NCBI RefSeq assembly: GCF_021462225.1 | Contig: NC_061804.1 | Coordinates: 11,786,740-11,850,739, forward strand | Direction: 5' to 3' | Origin: Girardinichthys multiradiatus | Lineage: Eukaryota; Chordata; Actinopteri; Cyprinodontiformes; Goodeidae | DNA length: 64,000 nt | Shown here: positions 24,094 through 55,404 of the stretch, piece after piece | Position numbering within the stretch: position 1 is the stretch's first letter | How the letters are laid out: every line of letters begins with the position of its first letter | Notes under the pieces: generated by a model | Databases searched by the model: none | Told to the model about the DNA's origin: nothing | The model's input: only the letters and a program-made list of their open reading frames with translations | Position numbers and translations under genes: made by a program

Positions 24094-24719
24094 GCTTTAG
24101 TGAATGAGTTTGTTTTTGACGTTTGACTCGGCTCCATATCACTCCGTGTCCCTGACTGATTTAAACGCAGCATCTTCACAACCTTCAACACTTCCTGCCC
24201 CACTTATTTTTGATAACACTCTAATTTTTCATACATATATAAAATATCTCAGATTTAATGCATCTGTCCTTTTTTTGTAGCGTGACTTTTTTGAGGAAAT
24301 GTTTCCTATCTGAAATGTGACTAAACTGTTTTATGAAATGAAGAGGAGTTATGTACTGTAGCTTGTGAAATCAGAGTACCCCTTTAAAACTCAATAAATA
24401 TGATTTGATTGACTGTTGGCTTTGTCTCTGCAGTGTTTCAGTGCTTCTTCATCCTTTCTCAGTGTACAAGTTTTTATATAAAAGGCTGAAGAGGCTAATC
24501 ATCTGTTTCTATAGAGCTACAATGTCTAGACAAGGTTCCTGTAACAGAAAAACAAACTTCAATATGTAGAAAATGTATTTAAAATAACTTCTCAGATAAA
24601 CCAACAACTGTTCCTATGAACACATTTTAACTACAGCATTTCTTAATTCATTTATAGTTTTTAAGTTTATCCGAGTGTTTAGAGACTTTCCATGATTTTT
24701 TATTTATCTGGGGTTAAAA

Positions 24720-26115
24720 TATTCCGTGACACAAAGGCCCATTTCTCTCAGCCGCTCTTCAAAATGGGAAAGACAAGAGAGCACACCACTCAAGTAAGGC
24801 AGACGTGCATTTATCTTCATGAAATGAGCAGCTGGTGTTGAAGCACCTGAAAGACACCACAGGCCCCCTGCTGGACCCCCTGCAGTTTGCTTACTGAGCA
24901 AACAGGTCGGCAGACGATGCTGTTAACTTAGGTCTACACTTCATCCTGCAACACCTCGACCACCCAGGGACGTACGCCAGGATCCTGTTTGTAGACTTCA
25001 ACTCGGCCTTCAACACCATCATACCAGACATCCTCCACCAGAAGCTCACCCAGCTCAACGTCCCAGCCTCCACCTGTCAGTGGATCAACAGCTTCCTGAC
25101 GGACCGACAGCAGCAGGTGAGACTGGGGAGCATCTTCTCCCGATCCAGATCAATAAGTACTGGTGCCCCCCAGGGATGTGTTCTATCCCCACTCCTCTTC
25201 TCTCTGTACACAAATGACTGCACCTCATCGGACTCGTCCGTGAAACTCCTTAAGTTTGCAGACGACACCACTGTCATTGGACTGATCCAGGACGGTGATG
25301 AGTCTGCATACAGACAGCAGGTGGATCGGCTGGTCCACTGGTGTGGTCAGAACTGCCTTGAACTGAACCCACTCAAGACTGTGGAAATGGTGGTGAACCT
25401 TCGGAGAACACCACCCCCATACACCCCCCTCACCATCCTCAACAACACTGTATCGGCCGTGGACCACTTCCGGTTCTTAGGAACCACCATCTCTGAGGAC
25501 CCGAGATGGTCTTCAAACATAGACACTGTTCGAAAGAAGGTCCGTCAGAGACTGTACTTCCTGAGGCAACTCAAGAAGTTCAACCTTCCACAGGAGCTGC
25601 TGGTCATCTTCTACGCTGCCATCAATTAATCTGTCCTGTCTTCATCCATCTCAGTGTGGTTTGGATCATCCAAAGAATAGGACAGGTCCAGACTGCAACG
25701 AATAATCAGGACTGCATAGAGAATAATCAGAGCTGACCTTCCCTCCATCCAGGACTTATACAGGTCTAGTGTCAAGAAAAGAGCTGCTAAAATCTCTGCA
25801 GACCCCACGCACCCTGCACATAAACTGTTTAGAGTTTAACCTTCAGGTGGCGCTACAGAGCACTGTTCACTAAAACCAGCCGCCACAGAGACAGTTTCTT
25901 CCCCCAGGCTGTTTCTCTGTTGAACATTTAATAGAGTACAAAACAACAGCATACAGATGTTGCAAATGCACCTTTTCTATTAGATATGTGTATATTGTAC
26001 ATTGTAAATATGTTTATTCTGTAATACAAAAACAGAACAAAAGAGCAAAGTGTACTGGAGGCAAATTCCTTGTTTGTGTGTACGAACTTGGCAATAAAGC
26101 TGATTCTGATTCTGA
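24720..26115 (+). mobile_element. L2/CR1-like LINE, 5'-truncated, with reverse transcriptase remnant
   Basis: Translation gives LKHLKDTTGPLLDPLQFAY, then VDFNSAFNTIIP (first catalytic Asp), STGAPQGCVLSPLLFSLYTN and LLKFADDTTVIGLIQ (FADD, the catalytic YXDD-type box), then WCGQNCLELNPLKT and RFLGTTISEDPRW. These are reverse transcriptase motifs in order. The 170-residue stretch 25117-25629 is still open. A stop interrupts near 24895 (AY then TGA) and another at 25627. The 3' end shows the TGATTCTGATTCTGA microsatellite typical of L2-like LINEs. The endonuclease domain is missing, so it is a dead copy. Confidence 0.85.
25117..25629 (+). pseudogene. LINE reverse transcriptase fragment (FADD box)
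   Basis: The open stretch of 170 codons holds PQGCVLSPLLF and FADDTTVIG and part of the thumb region. It is preceded by in-frame RT sequence back to about 24900 and ends at TAA 25627, after which homology continues (SVLSSSISVWFGSSK). It is a fragment of the LINE at 24720-26115, not a cellular gene. Confidence 0.85.
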
Positions 26116-26539
26116 AATGAAGAAATAACTAGAAGGTTGCTCCTCACCTGAACTCGCGCAGAGAAATAATCAGCTTGAAGTGTGAGAAACAAGTTGGAGC
26201 AGAACCCAGGTTTATACAGCCACCTCACACCGAGGAAGATGTAAGGGCGGGGGCTAAAGTCTAACTTCTTGGAGTTACCAGGTCTCCATGACAACCAATA
26301 GACGTAGTAATATAAGGGGCGGAACAATCAACTGTCTTCCAGTCACAACCGTTGACGTGTGTTAAGTACAGTAGAGGATCTGTCATGATGTGGGTTTGTT
26401 TTTTTGTTGGAGCACATGACAGCACAAACAGAGATATCTGGGGGCTTCTGCCAGAAAACTGAAAATGGGTCGTCCACCGGGCCTGAAGGAGGAATCAGGG
26501 AGGACTGTCTGGACCAGCTACAGACTTCCCAGAGTTCCC

Positions 26540-26983
26540 AGTCTTTTGCAGTAAGGAAGGAAGGAATAAAAACATGCAGGGCAACAGGATGAAAGAACAG
26601 AAGGAAACAAAGACACGAGGTGGGAAGGAAGTAAGGGCACCATGAAGAAAGGACTGAAAAAAGGAAGAATGGAAGGAAACAACAGATTCACAAGAAAGAA
26701 AGCATGTAAGGGGGGAAATGAGGAAAGAAGAAAGGAAACAACACAAGGAAGCAAACAAAAAGAAAAAGTGGAAAAGAAGTAAGAGCAGAAGGAATAAAGC
26801 AAGAGAAGATGAAAGGAGGACAGAAAGAAAATAGGAAGGGCTTCAGAGGAAGAAAGGAAAGAAAGCAGGCCAGAAAGAATAGGATAGCGAACAAGGTCTG
26901 ACAATATGCATTTTCAAAACTCGTTTCTTTTTCCAAATTTATCCAGACCTGTAAAATCTTTCCTGACTGCACATGAAACCTGG
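26540..26983 (-). mobile_element. CAGGG-TIR element, copy 3, with GGAA-rich core
   Basis: Read on the minus strand from 26983, it begins CCAGGTTTCATGTGCAGTCA and contains CAGGTCTGGATAAATTTGG, as in the copy at 42569. The core 26550-26885 is almost pure purine on the plus strand. The distal terminus is not clear. Long frames on the minus strand here are products of the repeat. Confidence 0.55.
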
Positions 26984-27099
26984 AGATTGTCCAAAGAGAA
27001 ATGATCAAAGATCCATGTCTCTGTTGGTTCCAGCCTCCTGAAATGTTAGAGGAGACTGATGTCCTGCTGACAGGTGGAGGTTAGACAAAGTTCCCAGTT

Positions 27100-27881
27100 A
27101 TTGTGGTAAAAATTGGTTTCTTAACATGGATTTTTCATCACAGAATAATTAATAACAGGAGTGTAAATCAATAAAAAACAGCACTAAAACTTTCACTTTA
27201 AACTAAATCTGTTGGCACTTTCAGGTACCTTCAATAATCTCTGCATCTTTTTGGTTGTGTAGAAATAATCTCTGCTTTGAAGGCCCAGAATGAAACCGAT
27301 CCCTGACTGATGGATTTCTCCCCGCCTGCAGCTCAAATAGCAGCTGAGGGACACGCAAACATCTGAATTATCCTGGCCCCTCCTTCCTGCTTTATCTCTT
27401 CCCACCCCTTTATGTCCCAAAATACAGAAGTGAACTTGCTGCACACCAGCTCAGCAGCCATACATAGCTCAGACATCAGACCGGGCCGCAGGTGAGCGTC
27501 CTGCAGCAGCAGCAGGTGGGAGAAAATGACTCTGGAAAGGTTGGTTTGATTGCTCTCACATGCATTTAGAAACTGATCTGTTTTCCAACGCGTCATTCTC
27601 GGACACTTTCCATGACTTAAAAATAACAAGCGCTCTCACTTCTCTTCAGATTAGCAGGAAGGGAATGCCCTTGCTGATAGACGTTCTCCATGGAGCTCAG
27701 TGGGACTTCCAGCAACAGCAATAATCCTCTGAAAGCATCTGTCAACTTTACGGAAAAAATCAGCAGATAGCTTTCCTTAATTTGTTAGAATTGGTGGAGA
27801 ACTTTATTTTAAAGGATCTGAGGAGAACATAAGTGAGGGAGGTGTTTATTCAAAGAGGCCCTAAAGGTCCCCACAGAAGCC
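27100..27881 (+). promoter_or_regulatory. Candidate smtnl2 upstream region
   Basis: The region ahead of the smtnl2 start is less AT-rich around 27300-27530. It carries an E-box of the muscle type (CAGCTG, 27341-27346). No clear TATA box or CArG box was found. Promoter identity is inferred from position only. Confidence 0.25.
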
Positions 27882-42080
<14,199 letters not shown>

Positions 42081-42568
42081 CTCTGCATCAGAGTAGCTTA
42101 CATGTCGGGTTCATACAGAGTGAGTTTGTTCACCAGTTTCACCAGCTGATTGAGTGGTTTTAGGTGTGTGGTTTTATAGGCACAGAATATTGAGAAATGT
42201 TGATCTGTCAGTGTCCGGGCACATGAGAGACCATCAGGAGCTTGATTGGATCAAGATAAAGTTCATTAGCAGTTTCATTGTGTTGCATGACACCCACCTG
42301 AACTACACAAGATACCTGGTTGGGTTTCATTTCTGTCAGAGCACGCCTTCAGAAAGCACCCAGATTGGTTCTGGATCTATATATGGAAGGGGGTTCGCAT
42401 GGTCCAAAAATGGAGAATGAACTGGATGAGAGAATGGGTGTTGCCATCTGCTGGTAGAACATAGGTAGAGTGAACGTTGCTCACTTGAAGTATTGTTAAA
42501 ATTATTTAACCCATTTAACAAGCTGATTGGAGGTGGTTTACTGAGTCGTTAAAAGTTAGACTGGTTAC

Positions 42569-43019
42569 AATGGTTCCTACCCGGGCCGGAAAAGTGCTGA
42601 TTTTGGTATTTTCCAGGTCTGGATAAATAAATAAGAGTTTATTCCCTGTCCCACTGTCTAAATGTTGTCTTTCCATATCCCCCTTCCTTCCTTCTCTCTT
42701 GTGTCCTTCCTTGGTTCCTCCCCTTTGTCCTCCATTACTTCCTTCGTAACCTTGTTTTCTTCTAGTCTTCAACCTAGTCCTTGCTTGTGCCTTCCCTTCC
42801 TGACTTTTTTCCATCTCCTTTCCTTCCTTGTGTCTTTCCTTCTAGTCTCTGCTCTTTCTAGCATCCAAATATAAACCCTGCCTTCTCTAAAAATTTCTGC
42901 CAAAAATTCAGTGAAGTTGATTATTTAATATTTTTGAATGAACGTAAAGGACTGAGACCTCTGCAGCGTTGACTCTTGAAAAGTCTGGAACTTTTACATG
43001 ATAATGTGTAGGAACCCTG
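42569..43019. mobile_element. CAGGG-TIR element, copy 4, downstream of smtnl2
   Basis: It begins AATGGTTCCTACCCGGGCCG and ends TGTGTAGGAACCCTG. A C/T-rich core (42665-42850) lies between. GGTTAC stands directly on both sides (42563-42568 and 43020-43025). It may be within the smtnl2 3' UTR. Confidence 0.68.
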
Positions 43020-43067
43020 GGTTACCAACTACATATTAGAATTTTAATCACATGTACTTTGCAATGA

Positions 43068-43078
43068 AATAAAATAAA
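43068..43078 (+). terminator. Candidate smtnl2 polyadenylation signal
   Basis: Two overlapping AATAAA hexamers about 1 kb after the smtnl2 stop, followed by T-rich sequence (CTTGTTTTGTCTTTATTTTA). This is a plausible transcript end, judged by position only. Confidence 0.35.
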
Positions 43079-44318
43079 GAAATACATGAAATCATACTTG
43101 TTTTGTCTTTATTTTACATTAAATTGTTGGGTTAATTTTTGTATTGATTTTATTTATCTACCCTAGAAACAAACCACAAATAAACAGAACGATCTTCAAT
43201 CTTGAATAATTTTTTTGTTCTGCTCTTCATCCCCTGTAAATATTCCCCAAAGTTTGCAATTTGCGACTTTAACAATTTTAGATGCATAAATGTTTCAGGG
43301 ATTCTGAATGACTATAGAAAACAATTTATTGGTTTAAAAGTCATTATTTGGCAAATTCACCAAATCTTTCCTTCTTCTAGTTACCAATATAAAGGTACGC
43401 CTCATTGTTTAAATACAGGTAAAATTTTTACTGTCATACTGCTCCTACAGTTTGTTAAAGAGAAGTGGTGACTCCATACGCACCTCCACATATTGCAGTG
43501 CACTGCCTTTCAGCTGGCTGGAAGAAGCATTCTACACCTTTCTGGCTACCTGATCAGATAGCCAGACTAATTAACCAGTTAATATTAACTGAATGCAGTT
43601 AAGATGCCACATCAGTTTGGGCCAATTTGTCTTTGCTCAACCCTGTTTGGGTCCAGATATTTCAGTGAATGTCTCCCAGTACTCGGGGTGTGAAAACAAC
43701 CTGCCTGAATGTTCAGGTGGTCCAGTTTTTATCCATGGAGCCTCTACTGCCATCCAGTTGATCAATGGGAAATGCTGACCCCTCAGTCAGATCGGACTCA
43801 TTTATCCTCCTGTTCAGAACCATGTGGAACCATAAGTTCCATCTTAGTGTAAGCATGATTACCACAACACTGTTCAAGGGGCTGAATAACAGCAAAATCT
43901 CTCCATGGTTCAATCCAAGCATGAACTAGAACTTAATCGGCTCCTCAACCATTTATCTGCGCCATCATCAACTTTATTATGTTATAAGCTTAACATCTAT
44001 TATGTTCCTACAATAAAATGTTCCATGAATGGGCGATTCTAAACAGGGGTCAACAGGGGCCAGTGTCCCTGTAGAACTGGTCCTGGCCCCTGTTATGGCC
44101 CCTGTACTGAAGACATAATACTAAATCGATATATATGCTGGCACAGAACCGTAACTGATTGGTCCCTTGGACCAATTTTATTTTTTACCTTTACAGTTTC
44201 ACTTTAACAGTGAATAAAAAATTAAGGTGTTGCACCTTAGCTTCAGCCATATTGAGATAGGATTACAGTTGTCGTCTGCTTGATCAGGGGTCTGCAACCT
44301 GCAGCTCCAGATTGATCG

Positions 44319-44319
<1 letters not shown>

Positions 44320-44384
<65 letters not shown>
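44320..44384. repeat. (GATA)n microsatellite
   Basis: Sixteen nearly perfect GATA units within the hAT element, immediately before its remaining coding part. A minus-strand frame reading LSIYLSIYLS is an artefact of it. Confidence 0.95.
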
Positions 44385-44397
44385 GAACAGCAGAGAG

Positions 44398-44682
44398 GTG
44401 GATGCAAGTTCTTCAGCAGCTGACATCCCCAACATCCAGGTTATTGTACCCTTTGTCCTCAGCATCCCTTCTTCTAGTGGGTTTGTGGAAAATATTTTCT
44501 CCATCATGAAAAATAAGTGGACTGATGTGAGGAACAAATGTTCTACAGAATTAATGAGAAGTGAGCTAATTGTCAGTCTAATTAATGAAATGTCCTGCTC
44601 AGAGTTTTACTCGGTAGTCCTGAAAAGCAAACAACTCCTTGCAGCAGCAAGAGCTCAAATGAAATATAAATGGAAAAAATAA
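44398..44682 (+). pseudogene. hAT transposase C-terminal fragment
   Basis: 94 codons ending in TAA. SSSGFVENIFSIMKNKWTDV and MRSELIVSLI match the conserved hAT C-terminal dimerisation region, where a Ser-x-x-Glu-x-x-Phe-Ser helix is typical. The BED finger and catalytic parts are missing, so no active enzyme is encoded. Confidence 0.8.
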
Positions 44683-45659
44683 GTTGTTTCTAAATAATTC
44701 AGTACTGCATTTTTTAGTTCACTAGTTCAATATTTTTTCCACTACACCTGTACAGTCATGGCCTTTAAGGCACAAGTGTTTATGTTTACAACTTTTCTAC
44801 AGACTTTTTGTTTGCACTAAATGCACTATTACGAAAATGTTTTGCATTATACTGTTATGCTTTTTTATATTGTTTTAAGTTAAGCAGGACGGAGGTCTTT
44901 TCAATAGTGGTTTATTTATTTTAGAAGGATATTTGTTTTTGTCTAGTAATTTTATTTTGCAAAAAGAATAAATTATTTTATAAATTGCTGAATAATTGTT
45001 TTTCCATGGATATTTGTATCAGTCAAAAACATGCATCGAATTAAATTTGGGTTTGAGTCCAATGTTTCCAAAGTCATTTCACACAAAGAAAAAGGGTGAC
45101 AAAAATCACCAGGCCGGTAGAGGTGCAGACAGTGGAGTTGGACGGCCCTACCAGGAGGTGTCCCTTATTTATTTATCAAGGAGTTGGGAACCCTATCTGT
45201 GTCCCACAACGAAATATTGCCTTGTGTTTTTTTTTTTTCATTCTTTTGTTCTGTGCCCCCATGTGAAAAAAAACTGGCCCCCCTGGTAAATTTGGTCTAG
45301 AACCGCCACTGGTTCCATGTTTTCACAAGACATCTTTATTGTTCCAACAATATTATTTTCATGTTTGAACAATATATCATCATGTTAGTAGTATATAAAT
45401 ATGCATATTATAGTAAGATGATATAATATTGCACTAATATGATATTATACTGTCCAAACATGTAAAGGATATTTTTTAAACTATAAAGTTTTCACGTAGT
45501 AACTGTCGCTCTTTTTTAGCAGCTCTACGCTTCCTTAGATTTCTGTAACAGATTCTTGTTTTTTATGAATCAGAGCCGTTGTTTGGTTTCTTATCATCCT
45601 AGCCTGGAAATGAATGTGAAAATAAAGCATCAATCGGTCCAGTCGGTTTTAATATTTAA

Positions 45660-50895
<5,236 letters not shown>

Positions 50896-51476
50896 GGAGA
50901 ACCGAGCCGGCGCCTCCAGTCTTTCCCAACCGTTCTGTCACGCTCAGGAGGAAAGGAGGAAGCTCGCCGAATCCGAGCCCACACGCTGATCTGGATCTGG
51001 ATCTGCTGGGTCTGCCAGCATGAGACGTGTTGGATGGACCTCCTGTTGTCATTTTAATGGACAGAGTTTACACTGAGGTCAGGCTGGTGTTGGTGGGTCA
51101 GTTTTAGCCTCATTCCCATTTAACCAGTTATAGCTGCTGGTGTGTTGAAAACCAGTTTCAGACAAATGAAAAGAAATCTTTGTTTTATTGGATTGATGGT
51201 GGGTTTAATATTTATTACCATGATGCAAATAATTCCCAGTTTTCCTGATCGCTTACTGAACAGAACATCGTCCTGTCGCTTCAAAGTAGTTCATATAATC
51301 TTTTTTTAAGGGCAGTATTTGTAAAGCACAAAAATGATTAATATTATCTGTGGTGTTTTTGTAATCTGATTTTTCTGCACAGAAGCTTCCAGAAGTCAGG
51401 TTTCAGAAACTGGTTGAATTTTAAACCCATTTAAACCAGTGCCACACACAGGAGGAGGTGTGGTCTTCAGTCTTCT

Positions 51477-51650
51477 ATGGCTGCCATGTTGGAACGTTCC
51501 TTTACTGTAAGAAATGTTTTAGTCTTGTTTTGCAAAATTGTTTCAGTTTTCTGACCATGGACAGAAGGGGGAAAAAAGTCTTAAATGTTTTGACCGAATT
51601 AATTTGCATTTAATAAAAAGGGTTAAAGCTCAGGGCATTAGGTTGTATAA
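51477..51650 (+). repeat. Imperfect duplicate block, copy 1
   Basis: Shares ATGGCTGCCATGTTGGAACG, GTAAGAAAT and GGGTTAAAG-like words in order with 52637-52805. It lies in the likely crk 3' UTR. Confidence 0.6.
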
Positions 51651-52636
51651 CCTGGAGCAGTTAACAAGTTAGTTCTGGAGTCATTTCCAGGACTTCATAA
51701 AAAAATGAATTAACCTTCATCAACAAAAGGGCTGGATTGTCCTCGGAGACCAAGACCCGAGTTTGCATTGTTTAATGTTCACGTCCAGATCCGTATCCTT
51801 CATTTCTGCATATTTTCCTTCCAAGCAGCCAGAAGTTCTTGCAACCTTCTAAGTTGGTCCTGATCCACAGTTCCCCTGGCTTTCTGAAGGTTGTTTGGCT
51901 GCTTTTCCTCTACCCATCATTGATGTCATTTCCTGCACTGTATGTGAACAAGTTAGAGAGGATGAGCTGAGGACGACAACAACCAGTTCCAGGTACAAAC
52001 ATTTTTAAAAGAAAGGCGTTAACTGGATCACATCCTCTCTGACCTTCAGAAAGCCTAGAGAACCTTGGATCAAGACCACTTTAAAAGATTTTAAGAAAAC
52101 AAGGACATAACTCAAAACTTTAGAGTTGATGTTTGCAGTTTGTATTTTTGTGCTTTTACTATGCCACCTGGGACATATTTCCCAAAGAACCTTCTGTCCA
52201 GCCTGGCCATCAGTTCTGTTGGTTTTCCCTGTGGGGTTCCAAACCAGGCCATCTATGTAAATCACGTCAGTAGACACTGAGCGACTCCTTGTTCCTCTGC
52301 AGAGTGAGGAAAAGAGAGGTTCAGGTCTTGAAAATAAAAGCTGTGACTGATTATTTTGTCACAGCGATCACACTCTATTACTGCTGTGGAGTCACTCTGA
52401 ACCTTTTGGAAAGTTCTAGCTACCACAGACTTGAAATGACTTCTGTCTGTTCTCATTTTGGAGTGATAGGAAAAGAGAAAGCGCCCCTGTCAGGATCAGC
52501 TGGTGTTCTGCAGCCTTAATCTGTGATTATTCTACAGCGGTTACACTTTAAAATTAACTTAAAAACACTTCTAAGTCTGTTTCTTACTTAAATTATTGTT
52601 AATTGTGAAAGCATTTACTGTCTGCGAGTAGAGAGC

Positions 52637-52805
52637 ATGGCTGCCATGTTGGAACGTTCCTTTAGTGTAAGAAATATTTTCGTCTATGTCTTGTTTTCAA
52701 CATTTTTCTGTTCTTTTTGACGATGGAAAGATGGAAAAAGGTTTAAGGTTGACTAAATGAAATCACATTTAACACAAGGGGTTGAAGGTCAGGCATTAGG
52801 GTTTC
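52637..52805 (+). repeat. Imperfect duplicate block, copy 2
   Basis: Same orientation as 51477-51650, about 1.16 kb downstream. The first 30 bases are nearly identical; the rest has several indels. Confidence 0.6.
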
Positions 52806-53003
52806 TACTCCGGTACTGGTTCCTGTAGTGGAAACACACCTTCAGAGCGAGTTAAAACTGATCCATGACCCCTGGTATGTAATAAATAGGCCCAACACCA
52901 CAGTAAGAGAAAAATCTCAATATCATGATGCTCGTGCCACCATGCCTTAGTGTGCTGTGGCTTGAATTCAGTGTTTGGAGGTCATCCAGATCCAGCTTGG
53001 TTT

Positions 53004-53585
53004 GGACCTTCTTGCTGACAGCTTGGCTTCACATGGTTACCATCCTCTCACGTTACTGTAGACCTTCTCTGATGACCATCCTGGAGCTGATCAGTGGCTG
53101 AGTTTTCTTCCATCCTCTTGAATGATAGTTTTTGGTTTTCTTCAGATCTTTCTGGTTCTGGTCTCCCTTTCAAAGCATCTGAGATCATTTCAGCTGAACA
53201 GCCTCACTTTCTGCTCTTCTTTACAAGTTTTCTCCTCTTCAATCAACTTTTTCATCAAAGTACGCTGTTCCTCTGAATGTCTGGACCGACCCATTTTACT
53301 CAGAGAGGAGCTCTCTATAACCTGCAGGTAGAACATCTGCTGACTTCCTCCCTAAATAAAGGCACCTGTTGTACAGAAGGAAAGACCTCACTGACTGAAC
53401 TTCATATTAATGTAATTTTAAACACTTCCCCAATTAATGATTCAGTTACACATAATTAGCTGCACAGATGTTATGACTGTTGGTTCTGTTGGTTTTCTAT
53501 TTCTCTACTACACCGACTGGTGAATTATTTAACATGCAGGAAAAATATGTTTACTAAAACCAGTGACTGATCTTGTTGGTGGTAG
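53004..53585 (-). mobile_element. Tc1-like fossil, family E copy 2
   Basis: Matches 5184-5735 over its whole length (GACCTTCTTGCTGACAGCTT, CATCCTGGAGCTGATCAGTG, CTGGACCGACCCATTTTACT). It is a second minus-strand copy of the same broken Tc1 gene. Confidence 0.65.
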
Positions 53586-54960
53586 TTGGACCGCTGTCAT
53601 TCTGAACACAGCTGTAATCAGGAAGACGTTTCTGTGTGTCTTGGTTCCGCTGGTCCCTCTGCAGCCTCAGACTGAGCTCAGCTCAGAAAGGATGGGACCT
53701 CCTCCATGTTCAGTTGGTAGATGAGGGTAGAAACTGACTGAAGTGGCGCTCATAGTTATGAACTGAATCAAAATTGTTGGATTGTTTTAGGAAGCGCTAG
53801 TTTATAACAGTGGGTTTTTGAGCCGTATTGAAGTCCAAACTGCACAAACACAGCACTGCTGGTCCTGCAGTACTGACGTAGCCCCACCCATGACTCCTTA
53901 CCCACAGGAGGGGAGTAATCTATCACGCTCAGGAGACAAAACCGCTTCTCCTGCAGGATGGGGATGAGCTCACAGTGAGATTTTCCTATTCTCTGAAAGA
54001 GATTTATGGTAAAAACAATTTTTGTTTGATTTTCTTTAACTTTTGGGTCCCAATAACTTTTGGGCTTTCTATAAAATACAGAAAGAAATGCAGAAAACAC
54101 TTAACATGCTGCTGCTGTTGAAACGGTCCCTGTTGACATCAAGATTTTCTTTACACGAATAAAACATTCACCACAAACTAACATTTGTCTTCAAACTATT
54201 ACAAAACTTGAACTAACTGATTTTTCTTTATGTAGATTTGTCCTATTGATGTTAAATAATATAATTATATTAGTAAACCCTAATAATCAATACAAACTGC
54301 TCCTTTTAAAGTTGGAATTTGGATCTTTTCTTTGGGTTAAAATCATATGACGAACGTTTCTTTCTTGAACCAGGAGAACAAATAATTGTATGACTTGAAA
54401 AGCTTTTGTAACTAAACTCCACGTTTTACTGGGGAAAAGACAGAGATCTCTTGTGTTTGTAGTACTTGTTAGTTGTACTTCTTGCTCTCCCGCCTCAGAA
54501 ACACTCGCCTGGTTGCTGTGACGCCAGATTAACTGGATTCATCTGTGCTGCAAATGCAACCAGAAACATTCTTTGGGATTCTTTGTCTGCTTTAAAAATA
54601 TCCCCAGAAGACTTTTCTGACCTCTCAGCTTTAAATGAACAACTTAAACCCGTTTTTATTGCATTTTAGGAAAAAATAAAACATTTTAACACTATGGATG
54701 AATTTCCTTCCCCCTGTCTGAGTTTACATGTTTGTTTCTTTTGTTATTAAGTCTGTTAAGAGAAAAATGTAAGGAAGCTATTTTTCTACACTACAACAAT
54801 GCCATGTTTTATTACAATGAAATGCTCATTAAGGACTTTGAGCCACAGGCAGTCTGTACAACACTGCATATACTGAATTAATGAATAAATATATGCATTA
54901 TTTCTGACTCCCCATGGTCCAATCATCTGTCTGTTCTTCTGTTGAGCTCATATGGTTCTA
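53586..54960. other. Intergenic DNA, no recognised gene
   Basis: AT-rich sequence with a 110-codon minus-strand frame (53768-54100) and a 67-codon plus-strand frame (54466-54669), neither with recognisable homology. The second is followed closely by AATAAA (54676). Confidence 0.4.
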
Positions 54961-54962
54961 TA

Positions 54963-55300
54963 CAGTGTTCCTACACAGTCTGGAATGGGAGTCTGGAATT
55001 TAGGTTTAGTATTTTTTACGTCCAGATCAGGAAAAAGAAAATAACTCTTTCCTTCTGTTTGCTCTCTATTTGTCTTTCCTTTCTCGTGTCCTTCCATCTT
55101 TTCATGTGCACTTTCCTTTATTGTGCTCTACCTTTCTTCCTTGTGTCCTTTCCTGTATACTTGTATCCTACCTCCCATCTCTGTCATGTCTACCTGTCTT
55201 CCTGCCTCCATTCCTCTCTTCTGTCCTTTTGTCGTGCTTTCCATGTGTCCTTCCATCTGTTACTTCCTCACATTCTTTCCTTCGTCTTTTTCTTTGCTTG
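54963..55300. mobile_element. CAGGG-TIR element, copy 5 (left part plus core)
   Basis: Begins CAGTGTTCCTACACAGTCTG and continues with GGAGTCTGGAATTTAGG, then a C/T-rich core to about 55290. The right terminus is not found. Overlapping frames in the core are repeat artefacts. Confidence 0.55.
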
Positions 55301-55404
55301 ACAACCTTAATCAAACACAAGAAGAAGATAATTTTAATAGTTTAAATACATTTAGGAAAATATCCCTGTTTTTTTTTTCTCTGGGTTTGATGCATAAAAC
55401 TCAA

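Larger units (their letters stand above)
44028..45311 (+). mobile_element. hAT element with perfect 8-bp target duplication, internally deleted
   Basis: The left end is AATGGGCGATTCTAAACAGG. The right end, read on the complement, is CAGTGGCGGTTCTAGACCAA, the hAT-type terminus. GTTCCATG flanks both ends exactly (44020-44027 and 45312-45319). Inside, only the C-terminal transposase part remains. The length of 1284 bp is well below an autonomous hAT element. Confidence 0.88.
50896..52900 (+). other. crk 3' UTR and downstream, with an imperfect duplication
   Basis: Probable long 3' UTR of crk; an AATAAA-type hexamer is near 51611. Two blocks (about 51477-51650 and 52637-52805) share ATGGCTGCCATGTTGGAACG and CATTAGG-type ends. 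No coding sequence is seen. Confidence 0.4.

Noticed and set aside
26495..27008. Overlapping minus-strand frames of hydrophobic Ser/Phe-rich peptides
   Set aside because: They are the complement of a GGAA-rich tract inside a TIR element.
44320..44384. Possible CRISPR-like regular repeat
   Set aside because: It is a simple 4-bp microsatellite without spacers in a vertebrate genome.
44199..44537. 112-codon minus-strand frame with repeated LSIYLSIY
   Set aside because: Created by the GATA microsatellite in a hAT element.
53768..54100. 110-codon minus-strand frame
   Set aside because: No recognised motif; AT-rich intergenic setting; kept only as an unexplained open stretch.
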